DNA from: Raphanus sativus
Lineage: Eukaryota; Streptophyta; Magnoliopsida; Brassicales; Brassicaceae
Direction: 5' to 3'
Assembly (NCBI RefSeq): GCF_000801105.2
Contig: NW_026615370.1
Span: 21,787 to 85,786 of the forward strand
DNA length: 64,000 nt
A program made the translations under genes and the position numbers. Shown piece after piece: positions 21,909-32,653 of this stretch. Within the stretch, counting starts at the first letter, position 1. The number at the start of each line of letters is the position of its first letter. The notes beneath the pieces are model-generated. The model had not been told where the DNA came from and ran no database searches. It saw nothing but the letters and a program-made list of their open reading frames with translations.

Positions 21909-22252
21909 AGTGGTATCAGAGCACTCTGGATAGGGAAAGTTCTCGATCTCTCTTTGATTTTTGATTTGAACTCTTCGGCTTCTTTTCAAATCATCGATAG
22001 ATCTGTGTTTTTGTTTAAGTTTATCACTTGATCTGATCATTCTATCACTTGTTTTCATTGATCTGAATCGAATCCTGTTAGATCTAAGAATTTTTTTTAT
22101 CATATTTGAATTTGAATCGATCAATTGCTTGTGTTTGAAGAAATCGTGATCATAGATCTGTTGTTTGTTCTGCAAGTTTTCATTTTTTTTTTGTTTGATC
22201 TCATTTCTATTGAACTACTTATTTGTTTAAGTGTTTGACTGAATCAGGTACC
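21909..22252 (+). other. G+2 leader and primer-binding site
   Basis: PBS TGGTATCAGAGC at 21911-21922, two bases after the LTR. The rest is T-rich with GATCTG/GATCGA repeats and a T-run near 22187. No gene is seen. Confidence 0.88.
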
Positions 22253-24143
22253 ATGGGGAACGAGACTGATGAAGAAGCGGACTTGATAAGAAGAAACAAA
22301 ATGCTGATGGAAGCCATGACTGCTCAGTTGAACAAAACCATGTTGGAGAACATGTCAACTATGATGAAAGACAACATGGAAGAAATTAGAAGGGAGATTA
22401 GACAAGCTACTGGTCAAGGACACAGCCGTGAAGCTGAAAGAGAAGAGCAATCTCCACAACGCCAACGAGAGCATGATGGTTCACAAGAAACTGATAACTA
22501 CTATGAGCGTAGAAGATCCTCTTCTAGAGACAGTCGTAGGAGACCTAGGAGAGATCACGTGGGAAGAAGGTATCATAGAGATGAGTATACTGGTCTTAAG
22601 ATCAAGATCCCTCCTTTCCATGGCAAGGTTGATCCTGATGCTTACTTGGAGTGGGAGAAGAAGATTGAGATTGTCTTCAATTGTCAACACTACACAAACG
22701 CTCAAAGGATCCAGATTGCCACTACTGAGTTTTATGACTATGCTTTGAGTTGGTGGGATCAGCTAGTGACTGCTAGACGTGTCAATCAGGAGTATCCTGT
22801 TGACTCTTGGCAAGAGATGAAGTCTTTGATGCGCAAGAGGTTTGTACCTAGCCACTACCATCGTGATTTGCACCAGAGGCTACGAAAACTGATTCAAGGC
22901 TCCAAAACCGTGGAGGAATACTATCAAGAGATGGAGTTGTTGATGCAGAGAGCGAGTGTCTCAGAAGATAGAGAAGCTACCATGTCAAGGTTTCTTGGAG
23001 GACTCAACCGTGAGATACAAGATAGAGTGGAGATGCAGCATTACGTTGAGCTAGAGGAGATGCTACACAAAGCTATCTTGGTGGAACAACAACTCAAAAG
23101 AAAGAGCTACTCTCGTTCTAGCTATGGTACTAGCAAGTTTCAGCATTCCAAAGATGAGAAGCCTAGTTACCAGAAGGAGAGCAAGCCTTATCAGAAGGAT
23201 GACACTAAACTGGGCAGCATCTTTGACAAAGACAAAGGAAAAGCAGTAGCTACGGGTTCAAAGTCTCGGGATGTCAAGTGCTTTAAGTGTCAAGGGCGTG
23301 GACACTATGCCAACGAATGTACTAACAAAAAAACCATGATCCTTCTAGACAGTGGAGAGTATTTGTCTCAGGATGAGAAGATCCACACTGAACGTGAGCA
23401 ATCTGAGGCAGAGTCTGAAGAAGAACCGGTCAGAGGAAGGTTACTAGTAACAAGAAGACTTCTGAATCTTCAAACCAAGGCAGAAGAGACTGAGCAGCGT
23501 GAGAATTTGTTCTACACTAGATGTCTGGTTCAAGGAAAGGTCTGTAGTCTCATCATTGATGGAGGAAGTTGTGTCAACGTGGCCAGTGAGACAATGGTGG
23601 CAAAGTTGGGTTTGAAAGTTCAGAAACATCCAAAGCCATACCGGTTGCAGTGGCTTAATGAAGAAGGAGAAATGAGAGTCTCAACTCAGGTTCTGATTCC
23701 CATAGCAATTGGTAAATACGAAGATGAGGTTCTATGTGATATACTACCTATGGAGGCAAGCCACATTCTTCTTGGACGACCTTGGCAATCAGACAGGCAT
23801 GTGATGCATGATGGTTATACTAACAAGCACACCTTTGAGCATAATGGCAAGAAAACCGTGCTGTTGCCTCTAACTCCCAAAGAGGTTCATGAAGATCAAC
23901 TTCAACTTCAGAAAAAGAAAAAGATTGATCTCAAGCCTGATCAAAGCAAGCAACACAGTCTCTACGCCAAAACAGGGAAGATCAAAAGAATTCTCTACTC
24001 TCAAAATTCCTTTGTTTTACTCAGGTTTAAAGAGAACCTACTAACTGTTGCTAATAAAACACCGGAATATCCGAGTGAACTATCTTCTCTTTTGCAGGAA
24101 TATAAAGATATCTTTCCAGAAGACAATCCAATTGGGTTACCTC
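22253..24143 (+). pseudogene. G+2 gag-protease, first part of split gag-pol
   Basis: ATG at 22253 (MGNETDEEADL; GTACCATGG context). The sequence has an N-terminal helix-rich part with charged repeats, gag core ([51 protein letters not shown]), zinc knuckle [14 protein letters not shown] near 23280-23320, and protease [13 protein letters not shown] near 23560. It ends at the linker to RT ([10 protein letters not shown]). The frame is open to the C3 insertion; the duplicated target is ACCTC (24139-24143 and 29981-29985). It would supply capsid and protease. Confidence 0.93.
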
Positions 24144-24641
24144 TGTTAGAAATATCAAGAACAGAGTGAAGAACACAAGAACAAGTGAGAGAGAGAGAGA
24201 GAGAGAGAGAGAGTGACGATTTGAGAGAGAGAGAGTAAAGAAGAGAGAACTATTTCCCTTAATCTGAATGTGCAACATGTTACAATATTTAAAGGCAAGA
24301 TGCCTTATCAGAAACTATTAAACTAATCTAAGTAAGTACAAGAAATAATAAATAAAGAAGCTGCACAAGGGAGTGAAAGTGACATATCACAAACGGCTCA
24401 CTCCCTTATTTGGAACATGTGATCTTTGCTTGTTTTACTTCTTCCTTCTTGTCTCTTTGCCAACGGTCTCATCTCTTCCTTGGCGACCAAAGGAGAGTTT
24501 AAACTTGCCTTGCCTTCTAAGTCACTCCAGGTTACTCTTTGATAACTTGTATGGCAAGGTTTTACTTCAGCTCGGATCTGCTCCACTTTAAATGTCTTCA
24601 GCTCCTCTCTTCTTCTCATACATTTATTTCCTTTGTCAATA
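24144..24641 (-). repeat. C3 3' LTR
   Basis: On the minus strand it runs TATTGACAAAGG to CTAACA. It contains two GA microsatellite runs (about 24187-24212 and 24222-24236) that vary between the two LTRs. The polypurine tract (CTCCCCCTC on plus) begins at 24642. Confidence 0.94.
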
Positions 24642-24780
24642 CTCCCCCTCAAGCTTAACCATACAGTATGGTTGAGCTTGGAAACCATGAACACATCGCT
24701 CATTAAAACCTTTGTGTGAAAAACCCAATGGGACAAAAACACACAAAGGAAAAAGAGTAGATGTTTCATGGCTAAGGGGA

Positions 24781-27700
24781 TCATGATCTGGACAAGTCTA
24801 TGAGCCCCAATCTTGGATGAATAGACTCACAAACTTTGTTGCTTGCTCCTTTGGTGAAGATATCAGCTAGCTGGTCTTCACTTCTAGTGTAGCAAGGTAA
24901 GATGATCTTCTGCTCCACTGCTTGTCTAACCTTGTGACAATCCACTTCAATATGCTTTGTCCTCTCATGGAACACTGAGTTTGAAGCTATATGAATGGCC
25001 GCCTGGTTATCACAGTGCATGGTGATTGGTGTTGTTGTTTCAATGCCCAAGTCTCTCAGCAGGTTCCTGATCCAAATCAGCTCACTAGTCAGCTTCCTCA
25101 TGGCTCTATATTCTGCTTCAGCACTTGAACATGATACCACCTTCTGCTTCTTGCTCTTCCAAGTAACCAAATTGCCTCCTATGAAGGTGCAATAGCCAGT
25201 AGTAGACCTCCTGTCCACTCTATCACCAGCCCAATCTGCATCACAATACCCTACAATCTCTGTGCTCTTGTTGCAACCCATCCAAACACCTTGACCAGGA
25301 GCCTCCCTTAGGTATCTCAAGATCCTCTCCACCATGTTCCAATGGTGAACCTTTGGTGCTTGCATATGCTGGCTCACTTGGTTGACAGCAAAGCAAATGT
25401 CTGGTCTTGTGATGGTGAGATAGATCAGCTTCCCCACCATTCTTCTATAGAGTTTGAAGTCTCCAAATGGTGTATCTTCAAACTCCCCCTCACGCAATAT
25501 CTTGTACCCCTCTTCAAGTGGTGTCTTGGCTACTCTTCCACCAAGCTCTCCTGCCTCATTTAAAAGATCAAGTGTGTACTTCCTTTGGCATAAGAAAAGC
25601 CCCTCTTTAGAGCGGCATATTTCTATCCCAAGGAAGTACTTAAGCTCTCCCAAATCTTTAATATCAAATGAGGATTTAAGAAAAGCTTTAGTTGAATTTA
25701 TACCTTCCTTATTGCTGCCAGTGATGATAATATCATCAACATAGATGAGGATTACAACAATGCCTTGCTTGCTGGTGAGAGTAAAGAGAGTATGGTCAGA
25801 TTCTGATTTCACAAACCCTCTTCCATTAAGGGTTGTGCTCAGCTTGTGATACCAGGCTCTTGGTGATTGCTTCAATCCATAGATTGACTTCTTCAATCTA
25901 AGTACATTTCCTGGTTTGACCATGTCTTCCATTCCTGGTGGTGGTCTCATGTACACTTCATCTTCTAATTCTCCTTGAAGAAATGCATTCTTGACATCCA
26001 TTTGCCAGAGATCCCATTCCAAGTTAACAGCCAAGGAGAGAACAACTCTTATGGTGTGAAGCTTAGCCACTGGTGCAAATGTATCCAAATAGTCTTCTCC
26101 ATAGACTTGAGTGTACCCTCTTGCAACCAGCCTTGTCTTCTTCCTTTCTGGTTGTCCATTTGCTTTGTACTTGATAGTGAAGAGTAGGCGACTTGTTACT
26201 GCCTTCTTGCCTTTTGGAAGTTGAGTTTCAAACCATGTATCATTCTTGATCATAGCTCCTATCTCATCTCCCACTGATTCTCTCCACTCATCCAGTGCCA
26301 TTGCTTCCTCATAGGTCTTTGGTATGTAAGCTTCATCTAGGTGGGTGATAAACGCCACATGTTCTTCTGGAAAGTATGCCAAGGAGCAGACTGCTTGGGT
26401 AGGATGAGCCACTGCATTGGAGTTGAAGTACACTCTAGTGCTGGTCCAGTGTGATGGATCCTTCCTCACCCTAGTGCTTCTTCTCAATGGTTGAATCTGC
26501 TCTTCTACCACTGCTTCTTCCTGACCCTGATCACCATCTTGATCACCATCAGATTCTGCTTCTTCTTCTGCTCCATCTTGATCATGTGTTGATGCTGAAT
26601 CATTTGCTGGTGTTGATTCATGCTCACTGCCTCCCTCAGGATCGAGATGGACTGGCTCCACAACTGGTACTGGTTCTGGTTCTGGTGTAGATGCTGATGG
26701 TGCTGGTACTGGCGCCCCACTACTTTGAGGTATGCTGATTCCCAAACTCTCCATAATGGTTCTCAGGTTGTTTGCTCTATCAGATGGTCCTTGTGAGAGA
26801 TCCTTAAGGTTTTCCCAGCTCTTCTCATCATAGTACCCCTTTGATTCCACAAACTTGACATCCCTTGAGACCATAACTCTTCTTGAATCTGGAATATAGC
26901 ACTTGTACCCTTTCTGTGTGTGAGTATAGCCTATGAACATTCCCTTGACACTCTTGGCTTCCAGCTTATTTCTCTGTTCTCCTGGTGTCAAGACATAGCA
27001 CACACAACCAAACACACGCAAGTGATCTAATGGAGGTGTGATCTTGTTTAATACCTGAAAGGGAGAGACATCTTTGAGAACTTTGGTGGGAATCCTGTTG
27101 ATCAGATAGCAAGCCGTGATCACAGCATCTCCCCAAAACCTCTTTGGAACATTTGTATGAAACATCATGCTCCTTGCAACCTCCATAAGATGTCTATTCT
27201 TTCTCTCAGCAACTCCATTTTGTTGTGGTGTGTATGGGCAGCTTGTTTGATGAATGATGCCATGCTTTGCTAGGTGTTGTTTAAAGGCATTGCTAGTATA
27301 CTCCCCACCATTATCAGACCTAAATATTTTGATCTTGGAATTGAAATGGTTAGTTACATAGTTTTGGAAGTTAATAAAAGCTTCTAAAACTCTATCTTTG
27401 CTTTTAATCAGTGTGAGCCAAGTGTATTTTGATTTCTCATCTATGAATGTCACAAAATATTTATGGTTTTCTCTAGATGCACAAGGGGCAGTCCAGACAT
27501 CAGAATGCACTAGATCAAAACAATTTTCATAAACAGTCATAGATTGAGGAAAAACAGATTTGCAATGTTTGCCAAGAATACAAGCCTCACAAGATATATT
27601 CTGAAAAGATAAATTAGGTAACAATAAGCTTAAAGCTCTAGAGTGAGGATGGCCTAATCTAGCATGCCATAACACATTACTAGCTAAAACAGAATTAAAA

Positions 27701-29148
27701 GCAGTAGATAAATCTGATAGATTGGTATCTTCAAGCAAGTAAAGCTCTCCCTTGCTCACACCTTTTCCCAGCATCTTACTGGTCTTAATATCCTGAAAAC
27801 AAACATCATTAGGACTGAAAATAACATTGCAATTCAGGTCATTAGTAGCTCTTTTAACAGAGAATAAATTTGATGTGAAGGCAGGCATATAAAAAGCTTG
27901 AGATTCTTTGTTAAACAAGTTCAGATTTCCTACTCCCTCAATTGGAATTCTATCACCATTTGCAATCACAACACTGCCTAGGGCTGGTTTAATATCACTA
28001 ATCAGTCTAGCATCCCTAATCATATGATGAGAGGCTCCTGAATCAATGATTAAAGGCCTAGCAGTATGAGAAGCATTGTGCATAGAATTTAAAGCATTAA
28101 TACTTTGGTTACCAGAGTTTGCATTGAGAGCTTTGATCAAGGCCTCAATGTCTGACTTCCTGATGAAAGCATCCTCAGGTGGTGGGTGAGACATGGCGTG
28201 TGAAGTGGAGCCTCCAGTGTGAGTAGTAGAGATCAAGGCTCTCCCATCATCTCCCATGCGCATGGAGCTTGATGCTGGATGCTCTTGAGCTCTTGCTTCA
28301 TGTGCTCTAGCCTGGCTGTACTTGTTAGCTGAGGTAGGTCTGAGATGAGGGTGGAGGATCCAGCAGTTGGTCTTGGAGTGTCCATTCTTCTTGCAGTGCT
28401 CACAAGATACTGCCTTATCTCCTCCTCCTCTTGGTTTATAGTAAGCCTTGTTAGCTGCTGCACTGTCCATCTTCTCAGCCTTGTTTACCATAGATAACTC
28501 TCCTTTTCCACCACCAAAGAGTCCATCTGAGCCTATCTCCTTTTGTAGTTGAGCACACACTTCATCATAGCTTGGAAGCTCCTTGTCTCTTAGTATGTGC
28601 CTAACCACATCAGTGAAGCTTGGACTGAGTGTGAGAAGTAGTCCAAAGACTTTGTCTTGCTCACGCCTGGTCTCAAGTACCTCAGGGTCATTGCTGCTTG
28701 GTCTTAGCATCTCTAGCTCAGACCATAGCTGACTGTACTTCCCAAGGTGCTTGGTGAAGTCCCCTTCTTCTTGCTGTAAGTTGTTGATGGCTCTCTTCAC
28801 TTCATAGATTCTGGTGAGGTTTGAAGTGTTGCCATAAACCCTTTGCAAGGTGTCCCACAACTGTTTTGGAGTTGTGCAGTGACAGTAAGTGTCCATAAGT
28901 GGACCATCAAGGGAGCTATGCAAGATAGACAGCACCATGAGATCTTCTTGAGCCCATTTGCCTTCATCTACCACTACAATCTCCTTGCCATCTTCTCCTT
29001 GGGTGATTTGCTTTGGAGCTGAGCTTGAAGTCACATGCTGCCAAAGTCCTCTTCCTCCAAGGGCTGTCATGGTCATCCTAGACCAGGTTATGTAGTTTCC
29101 TGGTCCCTTAAGTGTAACTGGAATCTTCACATGGTTGTAGCTCTCCAT
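24781..29148 (-). CDS. C3 gag-pol polyprotein, 1455 aa, intact
   Basis: ATG at 29148 (MESYNHVKIPVTLKGPGNYI), stop at 24781. Domains: gag 1-240; zinc knuckle CEHCKKNGHSKTNC near 250; protease DSGASHHMIRD near 371; integrase GHPHSRA (501), HSDVWTAPC, SDNGGEYTS (613) and QQNGVAERKNRH; acidic linker about 800-880 with EPEPVPVVEP and EEEAESDGDQDGDQ; RT with KNAFLQGELEDEVYMRPPPG (about 1045) and YVDDIIITG (1137); RNase H CDADWAGDRVDRR (1304), SSAEAEYRAM, HCDNQAAIH. The polyprotein is nearly the same as C1 apart from indels in the acidic linker. All catalytic motifs are present and no lesion is seen. Confidence 0.96.
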   Translation of the reverse strand: MESYNHVKIPVTLKGPGNYITWSRMTMTALGGRGLWQHVTSSSAPKQITQGEDGKEIVVVDEGKWAQEDLMVLSILHSSLDGPLMDTYCHCTTPKQLWDTLQRVYGNTSNLTRIYEVKRAINNLQQEEGDFTKHLGKYSQLWSELEMLRPSSNDPEVLETRREQDKVFGLLLTLSPSFTDVVRHILRDKELPSYDEVCAQLQKEIGSDGLFGGGKGELSMVNKAEKMDSAAANKAYYKPRGGGDKAVSCEHCKKNGHSKTNCWILHPHLRPTSANKYSQARAHEARAQEHPASSSMRMGDDGRALISTTHTGGSTSHAMSHPPPEDAFIRKSDIEALIKALNANSGNQSINALNSMHNASHTARPLIIDSGASHHMIRDARLISDIKPALGSVVIANGDRIPIEGVGNLNLFNKESQAFYMPAFTSNLFSVKRATNDLNCNVIFSPNDVCFQDIKTSKMLGKGVSKGELYLLEDTNLSDLSTAFNSVLASNVLWHARLGHPHSRALSLLLPNLSFQNISCEACILGKHCKSVFPQSMTVYENCFDLVHSDVWTAPCASRENHKYFVTFIDEKSKYTWLTLIKSKDRVLEAFINFQNYVTNHFNSKIKIFRSDNGGEYTSNAFKQHLAKHGIIHQTSCPYTPQQNGVAERKNRHLMEVARSMMFHTNVPKRFWGDAVITACYLINRIPTKVLKDVSPFQVLNKITPPLDHLRVFGCVCYVLTPGEQRNKLEAKSVKGMFIGYTHTQKGYKCYIPDSRRVMVSRDVKFVESKGYYDEKSWENLKDLSQGPSDRANNLRTIMESLGISIPQSSGAPVPAPSASTPEPEPVPVVEPVHLDPEGGSEHESTPANDSASTHDQDGAEEEAESDGDQDGDQGQEEAVVEEQIQPLRRSTRVRKDPSHWTSTRVYFNSNAVAHPTQAVCSLAYFPEEHVAFITHLDEAYIPKTYEEAMALDEWRESVGDEIGAMIKNDTWFETQLPKGKKAVTSRLLFTIKYKANGQPERKKTRLVARGYTQVYGEDYLDTFAPVAKLHTIRVVLSLAVNLEWDLWQMDVKNAFLQGELEDEVYMRPPPGMEDMVKPGNVLRLKKSIYGLKQSPRAWYHKLSTTLNGRGFVKSESDHTLFTLTSKQGIVVILIYVDDIIITGSNKEGINSTKAFLKSSFDIKDLGELKYFLGIEICRSKEGLFLCQRKYTLDLLNEAGELGGRVAKTPLEEGYKILREGEFEDTPFGDFKLYRRMVGKLIYLTITRPDICFAVNQVSQHMQAPKVHHWNMVERILRYLREAPGQGVWMGCNKSTEIVGYCDADWAGDRVDRRSTTGYCTFIGGNLVTWKSKKQKVVSCSSAEAEYRAMRKLTSELIWIRNLLRDLGIETTTPITMHCDNQAAIHIASNSVFHERTKHIEVDCHKVRQAVEQKIILPCYTRSEDQLADIFTKGASNKVCESIHPRLGLIDLSRS

Positions 29149-29486
29149 CCTTCAAGCTTGGCGCCAAGAAAAAAATTTAAATTTTCAAGGATGAGTGTGA
29201 GAGAAATAAATTCTAGAACTGAAATAAATCAAGTCCAGAACAGATAAACTCTCAAGAGATAAATAGAAGGACAGAACAGAGTGAGCACAACTCAGAAAAG
29301 TGAAGAAAAATTCAAGAACACTCAAGAACACTCAAGAACACTCAAGAACACAGATTTATTACCCACTGGATAAAAGAAATCTGAAGAGTAAAAGAAAGAA
29401 CTGAAACAGAAAAACAATAGAGAATGAGTAAACAGAGTGATGTTGCGGAAGTGAAAGGTAATCAGGAGCTTATAGCTCTGATACCA
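29149..29486 (-). other. C3 leader and primer-binding site
   Basis: GCTCTGATACCA at 29475-29486 abuts the LTR. Four consecutive 10-bp units (three exact CTCAAGAACA, one TTCAAGAACA) at 29311-29350 correspond to TGTTCTTGAG on the element strand, the same motif as in the C1 leader. No gene is seen. Confidence 0.88.
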
Positions 29487-29980
29487 TGTTAGAAATATCA
29501 AGAACAGAGTGAAGAACACAAGAACAAGTGAGAGAGAGAGAGAGAGAGAGTGACGATTTGAGAGAGAGAGAGAGTAAAGAAGAGAGAACTATTTCCCTTA
29601 ATCTGAATGTGCAACATGTTACAATATTTAAAGGCAAGATGCCTTATCAGAAACTATTAAGCTAATCTAAGTAAGTACAAGAAATAATAAATAAAGAAGC
29701 TGCACAAGGGAGTGAAAGTGACATATCACAAACGGCTCACTCCCTTATTTGGAACATGTGATCTTTGCTTGTTTTACTTCTTCCTTCTTGTCTCTTTGCC
29801 AACGGTCTCATCTCTTCCTTGGCGACCAAAGGAGAGTTTAAACTTGCCTTGCCTTCTAAGTCACTCCAGGTTACTCTTTGATAACTTGTATGGCAAGGTT
29901 TTACTTCAGCTCGGATCTGCTCCACTTTAAATGTCTTCAGCTCCTCTCTTCTTCTCATACATTTATTTCCTTTGTCAATA
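29487..29980 (-). repeat. C3 5' LTR
   Basis: 494 bp, pair of 24144-24641, with shorter first and longer second GA run. Followed by ACCTC. Confidence 0.94.
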
Positions 29981-31856
29981 ACCTCCAATTCGTGGGATTG
30001 AACATCAGATAGATTTTGTTCCTGGAGCTACACTTCCAAACCGGCCATCTTACAGGACCAACCCTGTTGAAACTAAAGAGTTACAAAAGCAAGTGGAGGA
30101 GCTTATGGAAAAGGGACATATCAGACAAAGCATGAGTCCTTGTGCTGTTCCAGTGCTTCTTGTGCCAAAGAAAGATGGTAACTGGAGAATGTGTGTTGAC
30201 TGCAGAGCCATTAACAATATCACTGTAAAGTATCGCCATCCTATTCCTAGATTAGATGACATGCTAGATGAATTGCATGGGTCTTGCTTCTTTTCTAAGA
30301 TAGATCTTAAGAGTGGATATCACCAGATTAGGATGAAGGAAGGTGATGAGTGGAAAACTGCATTTAAAACTAAACATGGATTGTATGAATGGTTAGTGAT
30401 GCCATTTGGTTTGACGAATGCACCTAGTACTTTCATGCGCTTAATGAATCATGTTCTAAGATCATTCATAGGCATCTTTGTTGTTGTTTACTTTGATGAC
30501 ATCTTAGTTTACAGCAAAAGCTATCATGATCATATAGAACATCTTAGGGCTGTCTTTGATGTGCTTAGAAAAGAATCTCTTTACGCCAATCTTAAGAAGT
30601 TTACATTTGGAACAGATAACTTGGTCTTTTTAGGCTTTGTTGTGAGTGCAGATGGTGTTAAAGTGGATCAAGAAAAGATCAAAGCAATCCAAGAATTGCC
30701 AAGTCCAACCACCGTGAGTGAAGTAAGAAGTTTCCATGGGCTTGCTGGTTTCTACAGGCGATTTGTCAAAGATTTTACCACTATAGCAGCTCCCTTAACT
30801 GAAGTGATCAAAAAGGATGTTGGATTCAAATGGGGAGAAGCACAAGAAACCGCCTTTCAATGCCTTAAAGAGAAGCTCACTCATTCTCCTCTCCTTACTC
30901 TTCCTGACTTTAATAAAACGTTTGAGGTTGAATGTGATGCTTCCGGTATAGGTATTGGTGCTGTCTTAATGCAGGATAAGAGACCAATAGCTTACTTCAG
31001 TGAGAAGCTTGGAGGAGCTACACTCAACTATGCAACATATGACAAGGAACTCTATGCGCTTGTGAGAGCTTTGCAAACTTGGCAACACTACCTCTGGCCT
31101 AAGGAGTTTGTGATACACACGGATCATGAGTCTCTTAAGTACTTAAAGGGGCAAAACAAGCTCAGCAAGAGACATGCCAGATGGGTTGAGTTCATAGAAA
31201 CCTTTCCATATGTGATCAAATACAAACAAGGTAAGGACAATATAGTGGCTGATGCACTATCTCGAAGGTATGTCCTCTTGAACACTCTTGATGCTAAGTT
31301 GTTAGGATTTGAACAACTTAAAGGAATGTATGAAACCGATCCTGATTTTAAAGATGCATATAAATCTTGTGAAAAGTTTGCTTCCGGCCATTACTTTAGA
31401 CAAGATGGGTTTCTCTTCTATGATAATCGTTTGTGTATTCCTAATTGCTCTTTGAGAGACTTATTTGTTAGGGAATCACATGGAGGAAGTCTTATGGGGC
31501 ATTTTGGTATTGCCAAGACTCTTAAAGTTTTGCAGGATCATTTCTTTTGGCCTCGCATGAAGAGAGATGTGGAGAGAATCTGTGAGAGATGCGCAACTTG
31601 TAAGCAAGCTAAGTCTAAAGTTCAAGCTCACGGTTTGTATACTCCTTTACCCATTCCTTATCATCCTTGGAATGACATCTCTATGGATTTTATTGTTGGA
31701 TTGCCTAGGACTAGAACCGGAAAGGATTCAATCTTTGTAGTTGTTGATAGGTTCTCCAAAATGGCTCACTTCATTGCTTGCCACAAAACTGATGATGCAT
31801 TGCATGTTTCTAATTTGTTCTTTAAAGAGATTGTGCGTTTACATGGCATGCCTAGA
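29981..31856 (+). pseudogene. G+2 RT-RNase H-integrase N-terminus, second part
   Basis: It resumes at ACCTCCAATTCG ([15 protein letters not shown]). [34 protein letters not shown], catalytic YFDDILVYS near 30491-30517. RNase [39 protein letters not shown]. Integrase: HHCC motif ([26 protein letters not shown]) and [17 protein letters not shown]. It ends at HGMPR, where G-2 entered (CTAGA at 31852-31856). The catalytic residues are intact in this piece. Confidence 0.93.
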
Positions 31857-32653
31857 TGATACACTCCTAGGATGCTTCTCTGGTTATATGGGGGATAGAT
31901 CCTTGCAAGGACGAATCAGTGACTCAAGTTCTTCAAGGGTTGTGGATCGAATGGTGACACAAGAGATGTGAAAGTACTCTTGATACTCCTAGATATCTAG
32001 TTCGGATATGACACACCGAAGAAGAGATCCTTGGGCTGTTGGATACTACTCACCAACAAGATCACTCGCCGACTTGATAACAAGAAGAAGAGAGAACAAG
32101 AGAATAAAGGTTTATGAAAAGATAACTTGATGGGTATTAGGGTTTGCGGATACAACATATATATAGGCTGAGACTTGTACATGCACAAGCTCACTAAAGG
32201 AACATACTCCTTGTGTTTCAAATAAAAAGGAAATAAAAAGAAACCATAGTCTAAAATTATAACATAAGATAAATATGCATCCGAGATGCACCCATGATAC
32301 ATCATCTAGGAGATGTGTAAGTGAACTTGATGCCTCATTAAAAACCTTAGATAGAAAACCCAGTGGGAAAACTATCTAAGGGAAAAAGAGTACACCAAGC
32401 CACTTGCCTAGATGATGATCAGCTTGATGGTGATGTTGCTTGAATGGTGATAAGTGTGTCTTGGTTGATCAAGCTTCTTCCAAGACCTTCTTCTTGCTTC
32501 CAGGCTATCATGAGTAATCCTCCAATGGCTTTCTTGAGTTGTCTACTCCTTGAACGAGTAATAGGACCTTCTGGTATGGTTAAGACATCTTCAGCAGCTG
32601 GCTCATCTAGCATCACATTGTCTTCATGAGTTGGCTGGTCCATGATCACATCA
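31857..32653 (-). repeat. G-2 3' LTR
   Basis: 797 bp. It lacks two bases (CA) near 32367 relative to the other three G- LTRs. It carries the last ~78 codons of pol, as in G-1. Confidence 0.95.

Larger units (their letters stand above)
24144..29980 (-). mobile_element. C3: intact Ty1/copia element, minus strand
   Basis: LTRs at 24144-24641 (498 bp) and 29487-29980 (494 bp) are flanked by ACCTC at 24139-24143 and 29981-29985. The length difference comes from GA-repeat length. One substitution was also seen (A near 24310, G near 29661). A single 1455-codon frame is open and PBS and PPT are present. It is an autonomous candidate. Confidence 0.96.

Noticed and set aside
24187..24236. GA microsatellite as a regulatory GAGA element
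   Set aside because: Length is unstable between the LTRs and nothing else supports a binding site; kept only as part of the LTR description.
1684..31857. Two independent G- insertions at the same G+ site
   Set aside because: Same base, same CTAGA, flanks nearly identical and a shared LTR between the hosts; duplication needs fewer events.
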